A stretch of DNA of 64,000 bases from M3007 sp032115775 (lineage in GTDB: Bacteria > Bacteroidota > Bacteroidia > Chitinophagales > Saprospiraceae), in the NCBI GenBank assembly GCA_032115775.1, contig JAUMBL010000029.1, forward strand, positions 1 through 64,000. The letters run 5' to 3'. The notes beneath the pieces were generated by a model. The model made no database searches. It worked only from the letters and a program-made list of their open reading frames with translations, and was not told where the DNA came from. The position numbers were made by a program, and so were the translations under genes. Shown piece after piece: positions 50,690 to 59,417 of this stretch (position 1 is its first letter; each line of letters begins with the position of its first letter).

Positions 50690-53005
50690 TTAATTTTGGC
50701 GAACGGGCAGCATCCGGAAACCCAGGGTGGCAAAACCGCCGGCGTCAACGTGCTCTATCCGGATTGTATGGGCGCCACCGAGTTGGACGACGATTTCGTC
50801 GGTAACCGCTTCGTGCGCATCCCAGTGGTCAATCAGTTGCCGACCGTCGAGGTAGAGGCGGGCGCCGTCGTCGGAGCTCAGTTCGATGCGATAGACGCCG
50901 GGTTTTATCTCGAAGTTCGTATTTGCAACGGTGAGAAAGCGATCGGCCTGAACGCGGGCTGTCGGCCGATCCCACCACGCGAAGTACAAATCCCGGGTGC
51001 GCAGGCTGTCGGCTACCGGGCCGTTTTCCAGGCGCTGCACGGCGTCGGCCTGGGTCAACGGGTCGGTCTGGTCGTCGTAATTATACCAGGCAACCTGCCA
51101 ATCGAGTTTTTTGGTAAATTTTTCCAGTTCGAAATAATAAGGCTTTTCCGGGCCTGCCGTAATTTTTTCGCCGAAAACGGTCGTGATCGTATCCGTTCCG
51201 GTGTAGGCAAACTGGATATAAATGTCCTCTGCGCCGGGTTCCGTTTGCACGGAGATAAATTCTTCAGGCATAGTTCCTTGCGTGCGGTTCATTTTCCGGA
51301 CGCCCTGCATCTTTTTTACCTGCCAATTGCCGGCGGGGCCTTGCAGGTCGAAGCTCAGGTAATTGGGGAGGTCTTGCGGCGGCCCTTCCACAGCGATCGG
51401 CCGCCGAAAATCGTAGGGCCCCCATTCGCCGATGTGGATATGGCGTCGGCCTTGAGGACGATCGGCGGGCGGTTGCGTATTGATGCCGCCGGGCAGGCTG
51501 TCGGGTTCATCCAGTTCGGCGGCGGGTATTTCGAGGGGCTTGAAGGGGTTTCCCGATTTTTTATCGGGAAAATTGGTGTTGAGCGTACGCGATTTTTTGA
51601 GTTCCGAGTGCGCGTAAAAGCGTTCGATATCGGCTGCCGGCGCGTACACCTCGTTTCGGAGAAAGGTGAGGTTCACGTTTGGAAGGGGTGTTTCGAGGAG
51701 GTTGGGACATTCGGCGAACAGATTTTCGCCGTTTACGGCCACATTGCTGGATAGGCTGATGTTGAGCGGGGTTCTTGTTTGGAAAAAGACATTTCGGTCA
51801 ATCACCGTTCCGTTGCTCCGCACGTCTCTTTTTTGGGAATAAACCCAGTCGGCGGGTTGTTTTTCCCTGGCCCACAGCCGCACGCCCACGGAATCGCCGC
51901 GCAGGAAATTTTGCAGGACGGTGTCGCGCTGGCCGTGTTCGATCGCAATCGCGGTTTCACAATTTTGGATCCTATTTCCCGAGATTCGGGTATCGTAGGC
52001 ATAGCCGGCCCAGATGCCGTAAGTACATTCCCGGATAAGGTTGCCGGTGATCTGGTTGCGGGAGAAGGTAGCTTCGATACCGTTGGTCGGGGCGTAGCTA
52101 AAATCGTTGCCGTGAATTCGGTTGTCGTTGCAGCCGCCCTCGCCGCTGTCCATGGTCTGCTGGCCGGCCCAGAGGAAGAGGCCGTCTCCGGAATGCGTGC
52201 AAGCGTTGAATGCAATCGTATTCTCGTTGCTTTGTTCGTACACGAGCAGGGCTGCGGAGTCTTGTCCGCGTTTATAAAAACCATTGGAGTATCCGCGCAC
52301 GTTCCAGTCGAGCCGGTTGTGCATTACTTTATTGCGACTGGAGCGATAAAGTCCGATGCCGACGCCCGAGTTAAACTGGAAGGTATTATTGAACACGGTG
52401 CCTTCGTTGCAGCCGCGCATCAGCAGCGCATTTTGATTGCCGGTGGCGCGGCAATTGCGCACGACCACGGCCTGGCAGTTTTTGAGGTACATACCGGCGC
52501 CGTAGCGCAGCCATTCATCCTGGTCGTTGTTGTGGTAGCTGAGCCAGTCGGAAAAATCTTCTCTTTCACGCGTCGAGCGGAGTTTCGGGCGGTAATTGTA
52601 GGAAAAATCGCAGCCGTCGAGGGTCAATCCGTCGGCTTCTTCCGCTAGCAGCGCCAGTTTGAAGCCTTGCGCGCGCGCGTTGCGCAGGGTCACGTTTTTC
52701 CCTTTGATTCGGATTGCCAGACCGGTAAACAAGTCCGGTCTCGTGCTGTCCGCCTTGCTGCGTACGAGCGCGCCCTGAAAATCCACTTCGATGCCGTCGC
52801 CGTCGATGGTGATCAGCGCCTGTATGGCATCTGTCGTTACCGGCGGCAGGAGACGCTGCGCGCTATCGGCCGCCATTCGGTAAGTCCCGGGTTTAATCTT
52901 GACACTTTTTCGAATGACGAGCCCCGGACTGAGGGCAATTTGTTGGCCTTGCAGCGCCAATCCGCAGGAAATGAACAGCAGGAAAGCGTAAATTCGTTGT
53001 TTCAT
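50690..53005 (-). CDS. Secreted parallel beta-helix protein with C-terminal PA14 domain
   Basis: The 771-residue protein has a signal peptide (MKQRIYAFLLFISCGLALQGQ). Residues about 80-450 form NosD/PbH1-type right-handed beta-helix repeats, with the recurrent pattern N.I..N.. (for example NAFNACTHSGDG and ISGNRIQNCETAI). The C-terminal 100 residues (FAWWDRPTARVQ...YRIELSSDDGARLYLDGRQLIDHW) form a PA14 carbohydrate-binding domain. Probably a polysaccharide lyase/epimerase-like or glycan-binding surface protein; no catalytic residues could be assigned. The frame opens 186 bp earlier, but the signal peptide fixes this ATG. Confidence 0.87.
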   Translation of the reverse strand: MKQRIYAFLLFISCGLALQGQQIALSPGLVIRKSVKIKPGTYRMAADSAQRLLPPVTTDAIQALITIDGDGIEVDFQGALVRSKADSTRPDLFTGLAIRIKGKNVTLRNARAQGFKLALLAEEADGLTLDGCDFSYNYRPKLRSTREREDFSDWLSYHNNDQDEWLRYGAGMYLKNCQAVVVRNCRATGNQNALLMRGCNEGTVFNNTFQFNSGVGIGLYRSSRNKVMHNRLDWNVRGYSNGFYKRGQDSAALLVYEQSNENTIAFNACTHSGDGLFLWAGQQTMDSGEGGCNDNRIHGNDFSYAPTNGIEATFSRNQITGNLIRECTYGIWAGYAYDTRISGNRIQNCETAIAIEHGQRDTVLQNFLRGDSVGVRLWAREKQPADWVYSQKRDVRSNGTVIDRNVFFQTRTPLNISLSSNVAVNGENLFAECPNLLETPLPNVNLTFLRNEVYAPAADIERFYAHSELKKSRTLNTNFPDKKSGNPFKPLEIPAAELDEPDSLPGGINTQPPADRPQGRRHIHIGEWGPYDFRRPIAVEGPPQDLPNYLSFDLQGPAGNWQVKKMQGVRKMNRTQGTMPEEFISVQTEPGAEDIYIQFAYTGTDTITTVFGEKITAGPEKPYYFELEKFTKKLDWQVAWYNYDDQTDPLTQADAVQRLENGPVADSLRTRDLYFAWWDRPTARVQADRFLTVANTNFEIKPGVYRIELSSDDGARLYLDGRQLIDHWDAHEAVTDEIVVQLGGAHTIRIEHVDAGGFATLGFRMLPVRQN

Positions 53006-53009
53006 GCGG

Positions 53010-53038
53010 CAAAGATAAAGATAAGTAGTTATGCAAAA
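53010..53038 (-). promoter_or_regulatory. Promoter of the beta-helix gene; near-leaderless
   Basis: On the minus strand TTTTG (53038-53034) and TATCTTTG (53017-53010) are 16 bp apart. The -7 element ends 4 bp before the ATG at 53005, so transcription should begin at or next to the start codon. Confidence 0.5.
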
Positions 53039-53079
53039 GAAATTGCGGATTATGGAATGCGGAAGCCGCAATCGCCCCC

Positions 53080-53658
53080 TCACCCAAACAAGCTTGCCTC
53101 CACCCGCTGGCACAAAATATGGCCGATCAGAATATGCGCTTCCTGGATACGCGGCGTATCCTTTGAGGGGACGTTCAGTAAGATCTGGCATAAATCGGCC
53201 ATTTTTCCGCCGGTTTCCCCGGTCATACCCACGATCAGCATCCCTTGCATTTTGGCTTTTTCGATGGCTTTGAGGATATTGGGCGAATTGCCGGAGGTGC
53301 TGATGGCCACGAGCACGTCGCCGGCTCGGCCGGCCGCTTCGACCATGCGGGCGTACACATCGTCGTAGCCGTAATCGTTGGCGACGGCCGTGACGTAGGA
53401 GCTATTTACGTGGAGCGCTTCGGCATAGAGCGGCGGCCGGTCTGTGTAAAAGCGACCGGATAATTCGGCGGCGAGATGCTGCGCGTCTGCTGCGCTGCCG
53501 CCGTTGCCGCAAAAAAGGACTTTGCCGCCGTTGCGGAAAGTGTCTGCCCAGATCGTGGCCACCGCTTCGATGCGCTCGAGGAAGCGGTCGTCTTGCAGGA
53601 GCGCCTGTTTTACGGCGATGCTGCTTTCGATGGATTTTTTAATATCAGGATGGATCAT
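53080..53658 (-). CDS. gmhA: D-sedoheptulose-7-phosphate isomerase (SIS domain)
   Basis: The 192-residue protein is a GmhA-type SIS isomerase: GGKVLFCGNGGSAADAQHLAAELSGRF (about 44-70), VNSSYVTAVANDYGYDDVYAR and ISTSGNSPNILKAI. It converts sedoheptulose-7-phosphate to heptose-7-phosphate, the first step of ADP-heptose for LPS or GDP-heptose for surface glycans. The ATG at 53658 gives the usual family N-terminus; the frame opens 81 bp earlier without supporting features. No other heptose genes are adjacent. Confidence 0.92.
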   Translation of the reverse strand: MIHPDIKKSIESSIAVKQALLQDDRFLERIEAVATIWADTFRNGGKVLFCGNGGSAADAQHLAAELSGRFYTDRPPLYAEALHVNSSYVTAVANDYGYDDVYARMVEAAGRAGDVLVAISTSGNSPNILKAIEKAKMQGMLIVGMTGETGGKMADLCQILLNVPSKDTPRIQEAHILIGHILCQRVEASLFG

Positions 53659-53743
53659 GTGTTGCGGAGTTTGAACAATAAGCGGGCGGGTGTGTAAAAA
53701 GTCCTTTGTCTCTTTTTTAGTAAAATAATATTTTCTCACTATT

Positions 53744-53772
53744 CTATTTCGCCGCCGAAGGCGGCGAAATAG
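53744..53772. repeat. Hairpin shared with the element at 32178-32204
   Basis: CTATTTCGCCGCC at 53744-53756 pairs perfectly with 53760-53772 (13 bp, 3-base loop). On the minus strand the loop reads as a UUCG tetraloop closed by C-G. The core TATTTCGCCGCC stem is the same as at 32178-32204 with a different loop. It lies between the gmhA start and the PhnP-like stop, and may act as a terminator or stability element. Confidence 0.7.
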
Positions 53773-53812
53773 TCGGTCGGGTTATACAGGGCTTTAAAAC
53801 AGTTTCTCCGCA

Positions 53813-54583
53813 TCAGGCATTGCGGATTTCGATCACGGTTCCATCGCGGCCGAGTTCGACATGGGGCGGGAGCATTTTTTCCACATCCCGGGCAAGTCCG
53901 AGGTGGTGGCTAATGTGGGTGATCCAGGCTTTTTCCGGTTTGATCTGGTCAATCAGATCGAGGCACTCCTCGAGGGAGAGGTGGGTTGGGTGCATTTTAT
54001 GCTGCAGGGCATTGAGGATGAGGTAGCGGACGCCGGCGATTTTCGCCATCTGGTCGGGTTCGATCCTTTTTACATCGGTGAGATAGGCGATCGGCCCGAA
54101 CCGAAACCCGAGAATCGGCAGGCGGCCGTGCAGGATGCCAATGGGGGTCACCTGCACACCGGCGAGATGGAAGGGCGTATTCGCATCGAGGGGGTGCAAT
54201 TCGATGCGCGGCAGTCCGGGAATCGGCTCGCCGAATACATACGCGAAGCGGAGGCGCACATCATCTGCCACCCGGGGCAGGGCGTACACCGACAGCGGGT
54301 GGCCGCTGCGGAAATTGAACGGCCGGATATCGTCCAGGCCGATGACGTGGTCGTTGTGTTCGTGCGTGAGCAGGATGGCATCCAGATGTTTGACGCCGGC
54401 GCGCAGCATTTGCTGGCGCAGATCGGGGCCGGCGTCAATGAGGATATTCGTTGGGCCGACAGACAGCAGGGCCGCACTGCGCAGGCGCTTATCCCGTGGA
54501 TCCTCGGAGGTACACACCGGGCAGTCGCAACCGATAACGGGTACGCCTTGAGAAGTGCCGGTGCCGAGGAGTGTGAGCGTCAA
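53813..54583 (-). CDS. PhnP-like metallo-beta-lactamase-fold phosphodiesterase
   Basis: The 256-residue protein starts LTLLGTGTSQGVPVIGCDCPVC; the cysteine cluster after GTSQG is the extra zinc site typical of the PhnP group. THEHNDH is the MBL metal motif, and LTDVKR and WITHISHHLG are also conserved. E. coli PhnP opens the ribose 1,2-cyclic phosphate made by C-P lyase; relatives act on other cyclic phosphates and no C-P lyase is in the window. The only in-frame start giving the family N-terminus is a TTG at 54583. It lies 48 bp after the small gene at 54632-54925. Confidence 0.85.
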   Translation of the reverse strand: MTLTLLGTGTSQGVPVIGCDCPVCTSEDPRDKRLRSAALLSVGPTNILIDAGPDLRQQMLRAGVKHLDAILLTHEHNDHVIGLDDIRPFNFRSGHPLSVYALPRVADDVRLRFAYVFGEPIPGLPRIELHPLDANTPFHLAGVQVTPIGILHGRLPILGFRFGPIAYLTDVKRIEPDQMAKIAGVRYLILNALQHKMHPTHLSLEECLDLIDQIKPEKAWITHISHHLGLARDVEKMLPPHVELGRDGTVIEIRNA

Positions 54584-54631
54584 AGGTAGTCTAATAAAAG
54601 AATGAGCGCGCGGTGGAGCGCAGAGAAGCGG

Positions 54632-54925
54632 TCAGGCGGTTGGCGCGTTGGATTGTTCGGTTTCCGCTTGGCGTTTTTTCCATTTGGCAATCAAATCAAG
54701 GGAGGCCGGGCTTAAGGTATCCGGATCGAGATGCAGGCCGCCGAGGATTTCCAGCAGGCAATTGATGCGCGCTTCCGTGTCAAAAAATTTATTGACGACC
54801 ACGATTTTCCGTTCTTCCACCTTGCAATAACCGCTCTGGAAGTTGCCTTTTTCGTATCGGACGGCGTACGACAGTTCCTGAAACAGTTCTTCGAGTTTTT
54901 TTAAAGTGGTCTGATTGTAGCGCAT
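54632..54925 (-). CDS. Small conserved Bacteroidota protein of unknown function
   Basis: A 97-residue soluble protein (MRYNQTTLKKLEELFQELSYAVRYEKGNF...). It has an N-terminal helix, then strands with YCKVEERKIVVVNKFFDTEARINCLLEIL and a C-terminal helix. Its length and high Lys/Glu content are those of a real small protein and it is followed closely by the PhnP-like gene on the same strand, with which it may form an operon. No function can be assigned. Confidence 0.7.
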   Translation of the reverse strand: MRYNQTTLKKLEELFQELSYAVRYEKGNFQSGYCKVEERKIVVVNKFFDTEARINCLLEILGGLHLDPDTLSPASLDLIAKWKKRQAETEQSNAPTA

Positions 54926-54981
54926 AATCTTTTTAGAAAAGCAACTTTTGGCAGTTGGCGGATGTTATCGAACAAGCGCAG

Positions 54982-54989
54982 TATCTTTG
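54982..54989 (+). promoter_or_regulatory. -7 promoter element of the OMP gene
   Basis: A perfect TATCTTTG lies 36 bp before the ATG at 55026. TTG at 54955-54957 is 24 bp upstream, slightly longer than the usual spacing. Confidence 0.6.
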
Positions 54990-55025
54990 CAACTGCGCGT
55001 GCAAAAGTATCCAAAATTTTCCACT

Positions 55026-55679
55026 ATGTTTTATAGAATTACGCTTCCGGTTTCTTTACTTGCCTTGGTTTTTACCCTGGTTCAACCGGTGCAGGCACAG
55101 CGCGAGCAGCGCTTCCGGGCGGGAATCATCGCGGGTCTGACGGCCTCTCAAATTGACGGGGACGAATCCTACGGCTACAATAAGCTCGGATTGCAGGCCG
55201 GCGTGCGGGCGGCGGCCATCTTGAACAAGCGGGCAGAAAGCAGTATTGAGCTGTTGTTCGCGCAGCGCGGCGCGCGCAATGAGTTGATTCCGAACAATAT
55301 CAACCCGAATAATTTTTCGCTTACGCTCAATTATGTGGAGGTGCCGCTTCAATTCCACTACAAGGACTGGTTTGTGGATGACGACGAGGACGGTTTTTAC
55401 CGGGTGGTGGTGAACGGCGGTTTATCGTACGGCCGCTTGATCAATTTCCGGGTGAGCGACGATCTGAGTTTTATCGAGGTGGTAGCGCCGTATGTCAATA
55501 AAAACGATTTTAATTATTTATTGGGCGCAACGATTTATGCCAATCGCCACCTGGGCTTTACCATTCGCGCATCGCGCGGCATCGGATTTATTTATAATCC
55601 CACAAAATGGGATACACCGCCCTCGGCCAGGAAATGGTACAGCCACGCCTTGTACTTTCAGGCGGTTTATATGTTGTAA
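55026..55679 (+). CDS. Outer-membrane beta-barrel protein (PorT-like)
   Basis: The 217-residue protein has a signal peptide (MFYRITLPVSLLALVFTLVQPVQAQ) and eight-stranded-barrel-like segments: FRAGIIAGLTASQIDGDESYGYNKLGLQAGV, SSIELLFAQRG, LNYVEVPLQFHYK. This pattern is that of the outer-membrane beta-barrel (PorT-like) family of Bacteroidota. Specific role unknown. It ends 24 bp before the Ppx/GppA start. Confidence 0.8.
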   Translation: MFYRITLPVSLLALVFTLVQPVQAQREQRFRAGIIAGLTASQIDGDESYGYNKLGLQAGVRAAAILNKRAESSIELLFAQRGARNELIPNNINPNNFSLTLNYVEVPLQFHYKDWFVDDDEDGFYRVVVNGGLSYGRLINFRVSDDLSFIEVVAPYVNKNDFNYLLGATIYANRHLGFTIRASRGIGFIYNPTKWDTPPSARKWYSHALYFQAVYML

Positions 55680-55703
55680 TTGGCTCCCACACCTTATTGT
55701 CAT

Positions 55704-56621
55704 ATGCGAAAAGCCGTTTTGGATATGGGTACAAACACCTTTCACCTCATGGTGGTGGAATGGGACGCGGTCGGCGCTTGGCGGCCGCTGCATCGAAATC
55801 GGGTGTTTGTCAAATTAGCGGAATCGGGACTGTACCACATCGGCGAGGCAGCGTTCGAGCGGGGCTTACAGGCAATGAATGCCTTTCGCGCCGATCTTGA
55901 CACCTTTGCGCTGGATGCAGCAGATGTAGCGGCATTCGGCACTGCCGCGTTGCGCAGTGCGGCCAATGCGCCGGAATTTATAGCAAGGGTGTACGATCAG
56001 ACCGGCATTCGCGTCCAGGTCATCTCGGGCGAGGAAGAGGCGCGCCTGATCTACCTCGGTGTCCGGCAGGCGACGCCCTGGCCGGCGCACGCGCGCGTTT
56101 TGATCATGGATATCGGCGGCGGCAGTGTGGAGTTTATTTTGGCCGATCGGCAGGCGATATTCTGGAAACGGAGTTTTAACGTCGGCGTGGCGGTATTGTA
56201 CCGGTTATTCCACCGCAACGATCCAATTTCGTCGGCTGAAATAGCGGATATGGAACATTTTCTGGAAACGGAGCTGGCGCCGCTTTGGGAGGTATTGCAG
56301 ACGCAGCCCGCGGAAAGTCTGGTCGGCGCGGCCGGGGCTTTTGATACGATTGATTTGTTTGCGCTCGATCCGGCGACCAAACCGCTGCTGTACGGGTATC
56401 TGCCCGCGCCGGATTTCGAACCGGTGTACCGCTTGTTTATTCAATCCACCCGCTTCGAACGGCTGGCTATGCCGCTGCTGATGCCGGAGCGCCAGGAGAT
56501 GATCGTGGCGGCGGTCGTACTAATTCGATACGTGCTGCAACGCGCGGGCATACGCGAAATATACACTTCTACCTATTCTATGAAAGAAGGCATGGTAGCC
56601 GATGTGCCGCTTGGCGGCTGA
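55704..56621 (+). CDS. Exopolyphosphatase/pppGpp phosphohydrolase-family protein
   Basis: The 305-residue protein has the acetate/sugar kinase-hsp70-actin fold motifs of Ppx/GppA: VLDMGTNTFHLMV (5-17), VISGEEEARLIYLG and VLIMDIGGGSVEFI. It lacks the C-terminal HD domain of long Ppx proteins. It removes terminal phosphate from polyphosphate or converts pppGpp to ppGpp. The ATG at 55704 matches the family N-terminus. Located 24 bp after the barrel gene; convergent with sdhB. Confidence 0.9.
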   Translation: MRKAVLDMGTNTFHLMVVEWDAVGAWRPLHRNRVFVKLAESGLYHIGEAAFERGLQAMNAFRADLDTFALDAADVAAFGTAALRSAANAPEFIARVYDQTGIRVQVISGEEEARLIYLGVRQATPWPAHARVLIMDIGGGSVEFILADRQAIFWKRSFNVGVAVLYRLFHRNDPISSAEIADMEHFLETELAPLWEVLQTQPAESLVGAAGAFDTIDLFALDPATKPLLYGYLPAPDFEPVYRLFIQSTRFERLAMPLLMPERQEMIVAAVVLIRYVLQRAGIREIYTSTYSMKEGMVADVPLGG

Positions 56622-56644
56622 TCCGGTGTCAAACACTTAAGAAG

Positions 56645-56681
56645 CGTCTAAAAACCCCGGCTTACCCAGCGTTTTTAGACG
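56645..56681. terminator. Bidirectional terminator between Ppx/GppA and sdhB
   Basis: CGTCTAAAAAC at 56645-56655 pairs perfectly with 56671-56681, with a 15-base loop. The A- and T-runs are inside the arms, so it can work in both directions for the converging genes. Confidence 0.75.
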
Positions 56682-56686
56682 AGCAT

Positions 56687-57442
56687 CTATTCCCCGGCAA
56701 ATACCGCAGCGATGTACTCGCGGTTCATGCGGGCGATATTTCCCACCGAAATTTCTTTTGGACACTCGGCTTCACAGGCCGTCACATTGGAACACTGTCC
56801 GAAGCCTTCCTTGTCCATTTGCGCAACCATTTCCAGGACGCGTTGCTGCCGTTCCACCTGACCTTGTGGGAGCAGGGCGAGGTGGCTCACCTTGGCGGAC
56901 GTGAAGAGCATGGCCGAGGCGTTCGGACAGGCGGCCACGCAGGCGCCGCAGCCGATGCAGGCGGCCGCGTCGAATGCTTTGCCGGCGACGTCCTTCCCAA
57001 CGGGGATGTTATTCGCATCCTGCGCCTGGCCGGTATTCACGCTCACATACCCGCCGGACTGGATGATGCGGTCGAATGCGGAGCGATCCACCACGAGGTC
57101 TTTAACCACCGGGAATGCTTTGGCGCGGAACGGCTCGATCACGATCGTATCGCCGTCTTTATAGTTGCGCATGTGCAATTGGCAGGTCGTCGTGCCCTTC
57201 ATAGGGCCGTGTGGGCGACCGTCTATGACCAGCGAGCAGGTACCGCAGATCCCTTCGCGGCAGTCGTGCTCGAAGGCTACGGGTTCTTCGCGTCGGGCGA
57301 TGAGTTGCTCGTTGAGGACATCGAGCATTTCCAGGAACGACATGTGTTCGTTTACCTGATCCAGTTGATATTGGACAAATTCGCCTTTATATTTACCACC
57401 TTGACGCCAGATTTTGAGCGTCAATTTCATATCCTTGCTCAT
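56687..57442 (-). CDS. sdhB: Succinate dehydrogenase/fumarate reductase iron-sulfur subunit
   Basis: The 251-residue protein has the [2Fe-2S] motif CREGICGTCSLVIDG...CQLHMRN (about 60-90), then the cluster motifs CIGCGACVAACPN and CSNVTACEAECPKEI for the [4Fe-4S] and [3Fe-4S] centres. It passes electrons from SdhA to the quinone site in SdhC. Last gene of sdhCAB, 21 bp after sdhA. Confidence 0.97.
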   Translation of the reverse strand: MSKDMKLTLKIWRQGGKYKGEFVQYQLDQVNEHMSFLEMLDVLNEQLIARREEPVAFEHDCREGICGTCSLVIDGRPHGPMKGTTTCQLHMRNYKDGDTIVIEPFRAKAFPVVKDLVVDRSAFDRIIQSGGYVSVNTGQAQDANNIPVGKDVAGKAFDAAACIGCGACVAACPNASAMLFTSAKVSHLALLPQGQVERQQRVLEMVAQMDKEGFGQCSNVTACEAECPKEISVGNIARMNREYIAAVFAGE

Positions 57443-57463
57443 AGAAAAAGGAAAAATTACAGA

Positions 57464-59395
57464 TTATTTATAAGATCGCTGGCTTACTTTCACCACCTCA
57501 TACTCCAGCTCCTCCTTGTGGAGCGCCGGCGCCTGTCCTTCGCCTTTCCATTCCCAGGCGGCGACGTACATAAAGTTTTCGTCGTCGCGCAGCGCTTCGC
57601 CGTCTTCCGTTTGGAATTCCTCGCGGAAGTGTCCGCCGCAGGATTCGTTGCGGTGGAGGGCGTCGGTGCACATGAGTTCGCCGAGTTCTATGAAATCGGC
57701 TACGCGCAAGGCTTTCTCGAGTTCCGGATTGTATTCGTCGGTGCGACCGGGGACGAACACATCGCGGTAGAACTCGGCGCGCAGTTCCCGGATTTCCCGG
57801 ATTGCTTCCTGAAGCCCTTGGGCGTTGCGCGCCATGCCGCATTTATCCCACATGATTTTGCCCAGGCGGCGGTGGAAACTTTCCACGCTTTGTTTGCCGC
57901 CGATCTGCATCAATACTTGGATGCGGTCGGCCACCGCTTGCTCTGCGGCGTCGAATTCCGGCGTATTGGTGGGGATAGCGCCGGTACGAATGTCCCGGCT
58001 CAGATTAGATCCGATGGTATAAGGCAGCACGAAATAGCCGTCGGCCAGACCCTGCATCAGTGCAGAAGCGCCAAGGCGGTTAGCGCCGTGGTCGCTAAAA
58101 TTCGCTTCGCCTGCGGCGTACAGTCCGGGCAGCGAAGTCATCAGTTCATAATCCACCCAAAGTCCGCCCATCGTATAGTGTACGGCCGGATAGATCCGCA
58201 TGGGTACCTCGTAGGGATTGTCGCCCGTGATCTTCTCGTACATTTCGAAAAGATTACCATAGCGGGCGGACACGACCTCTTTGCCGAAGCGTTTGATTGC
58301 GTCTGCAAAGTCGAGATAGACGGCTAGTCCGGTGGATCCTACGCCACGGCCTTCGTCGCACACTTGTTTTGCGGCGCGGCTGGCGATATCGCGGGGCACC
58401 AGGTTGCCAAATGCGGGGTACTTGCGTTCCAGGTAATAATCGCGGTCTTCTTCCGGTATTTGGCTGGGGTGTTTTTTGCTGTCTTCTGCGCGTTTGGGCA
58501 CCCAGCAGCGACCGTCATTGCGCAGCGATTCCGACATGAGCGTCAGTTTCGATTGATAATCGCCGGATACCGGGATACAGGTGGGGTGGATTTGGGTATA
58601 GCAGGGGTTGGCAAAGAACGCGCCGCGGCGGTGCGCCCGCCAGGCGGCTGAGACATTGCACATCATCGCGTTGGTACTCAGGTAGAATACGTTGCCGTAT
58701 CCGCCGGTGGCCAGCACGACGGCATGGGCGCTGTGGCGTTCCAGTTTGCCGGTGAGCAGGTTGCGTGCGATAATGCCGCGGCACTTACCGTCCACCGTGA
58801 CCACATCCAGCATTTCGTGCCGGTTATACAATTTAACGCTCCCGAGCGCAACCTGACGGCTGAGCGCCTGGTACGCGCCGATGAGCAGTTGCTGACCCGT
58901 TTGTCCGCGCGCATAGAATGTACGCGACACCTGCGTGCCGCCGAAAGAGCGGTTGTCGAGCAGGCCGCCGTATTCGCGGGCAAAGGGCACCCCTTGCGCC
59001 ACACATTGGTCAATAATCAGGCGGGAGGCTTCTGCCAGCCGGTGCACATTGGCTTCGCGGGCGCGGTAGTCGCCGCCTTTGATGGTTTCATAAAAGAGTC
59101 TTTGCACCGAATCGCCATCGTTGCGGTAATTTTTAGCGGCATTGATACCGCCTTGCGCAGCGATGGAGTGCGCGCGCCGCGGGCTGTCGTGGAAGGTAAA
59201 AACCTTGACGTTGTAGCCCAGTTCGCCCAGCGATGCCGCTGCGGAAGCGCCGGCCAGGCCGCTGCCCACGATGATGACGTCTATCCGGCGTTTGTTGTTA
59301 GGCGAAACAAGCGGAACTGTACTTTGGTACGTCGTCCATTTATCGCGCATGGTCCCGCCGGGGATCCTGGAATCGAGTTTAATTTCTTTTTCCAT
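57464..59395 (-). CDS. sdhA: Succinate dehydrogenase/fumarate reductase flavoprotein subunit
   Basis: The 643-residue protein binds FAD (IIVGSGLAGASAAASL, about 41-56) covalently at the His of RAHSIAAQGG. Substrate motifs HPTCIPVSG and the C-terminal RLGASALMQGLADG are present. It oxidises succinate (or reduces fumarate) on the cytoplasmic side of the membrane. Middle gene of the operon, 22 bp after sdhC. Confidence 0.97.
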   Translation of the reverse strand: MEKEIKLDSRIPGGTMRDKWTTYQSTVPLVSPNNKRRIDVIIVGSGLAGASAAASLGELGYNVKVFTFHDSPRRAHSIAAQGGINAAKNYRNDGDSVQRLFYETIKGGDYRAREANVHRLAEASRLIIDQCVAQGVPFAREYGGLLDNRSFGGTQVSRTFYARGQTGQQLLIGAYQALSRQVALGSVKLYNRHEMLDVVTVDGKCRGIIARNLLTGKLERHSAHAVVLATGGYGNVFYLSTNAMMCNVSAAWRAHRRGAFFANPCYTQIHPTCIPVSGDYQSKLTLMSESLRNDGRCWVPKRAEDSKKHPSQIPEEDRDYYLERKYPAFGNLVPRDIASRAAKQVCDEGRGVGSTGLAVYLDFADAIKRFGKEVVSARYGNLFEMYEKITGDNPYEVPMRIYPAVHYTMGGLWVDYELMTSLPGLYAAGEANFSDHGANRLGASALMQGLADGYFVLPYTIGSNLSRDIRTGAIPTNTPEFDAAEQAVADRIQVLMQIGGKQSVESFHRRLGKIMWDKCGMARNAQGLQEAIREIRELRAEFYRDVFVPGRTDEYNPELEKALRVADFIELGELMCTDALHRNESCGGHFREEFQTEDGEALRDDENFMYVAAWEWKGEGQAPALHKEELEYEVVKVSQRSYK

Positions 59396-59417
59396 AATAT
59401 TACGAGCGGATTCAAGT

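Noticed and set aside
53813..54583. C-P lyase pathway on the basis of the PhnP-like gene
   Set aside because: No phnG-M genes are in the window, and PhnP-like hydrolases occur without C-P lyase; only family similarity is claimed.
56819..58327. Open frame of 502 codons antisense to sdhB and sdhA
   Set aside because: It spans the junction of two certain genes on the other strand and shows no protein features.
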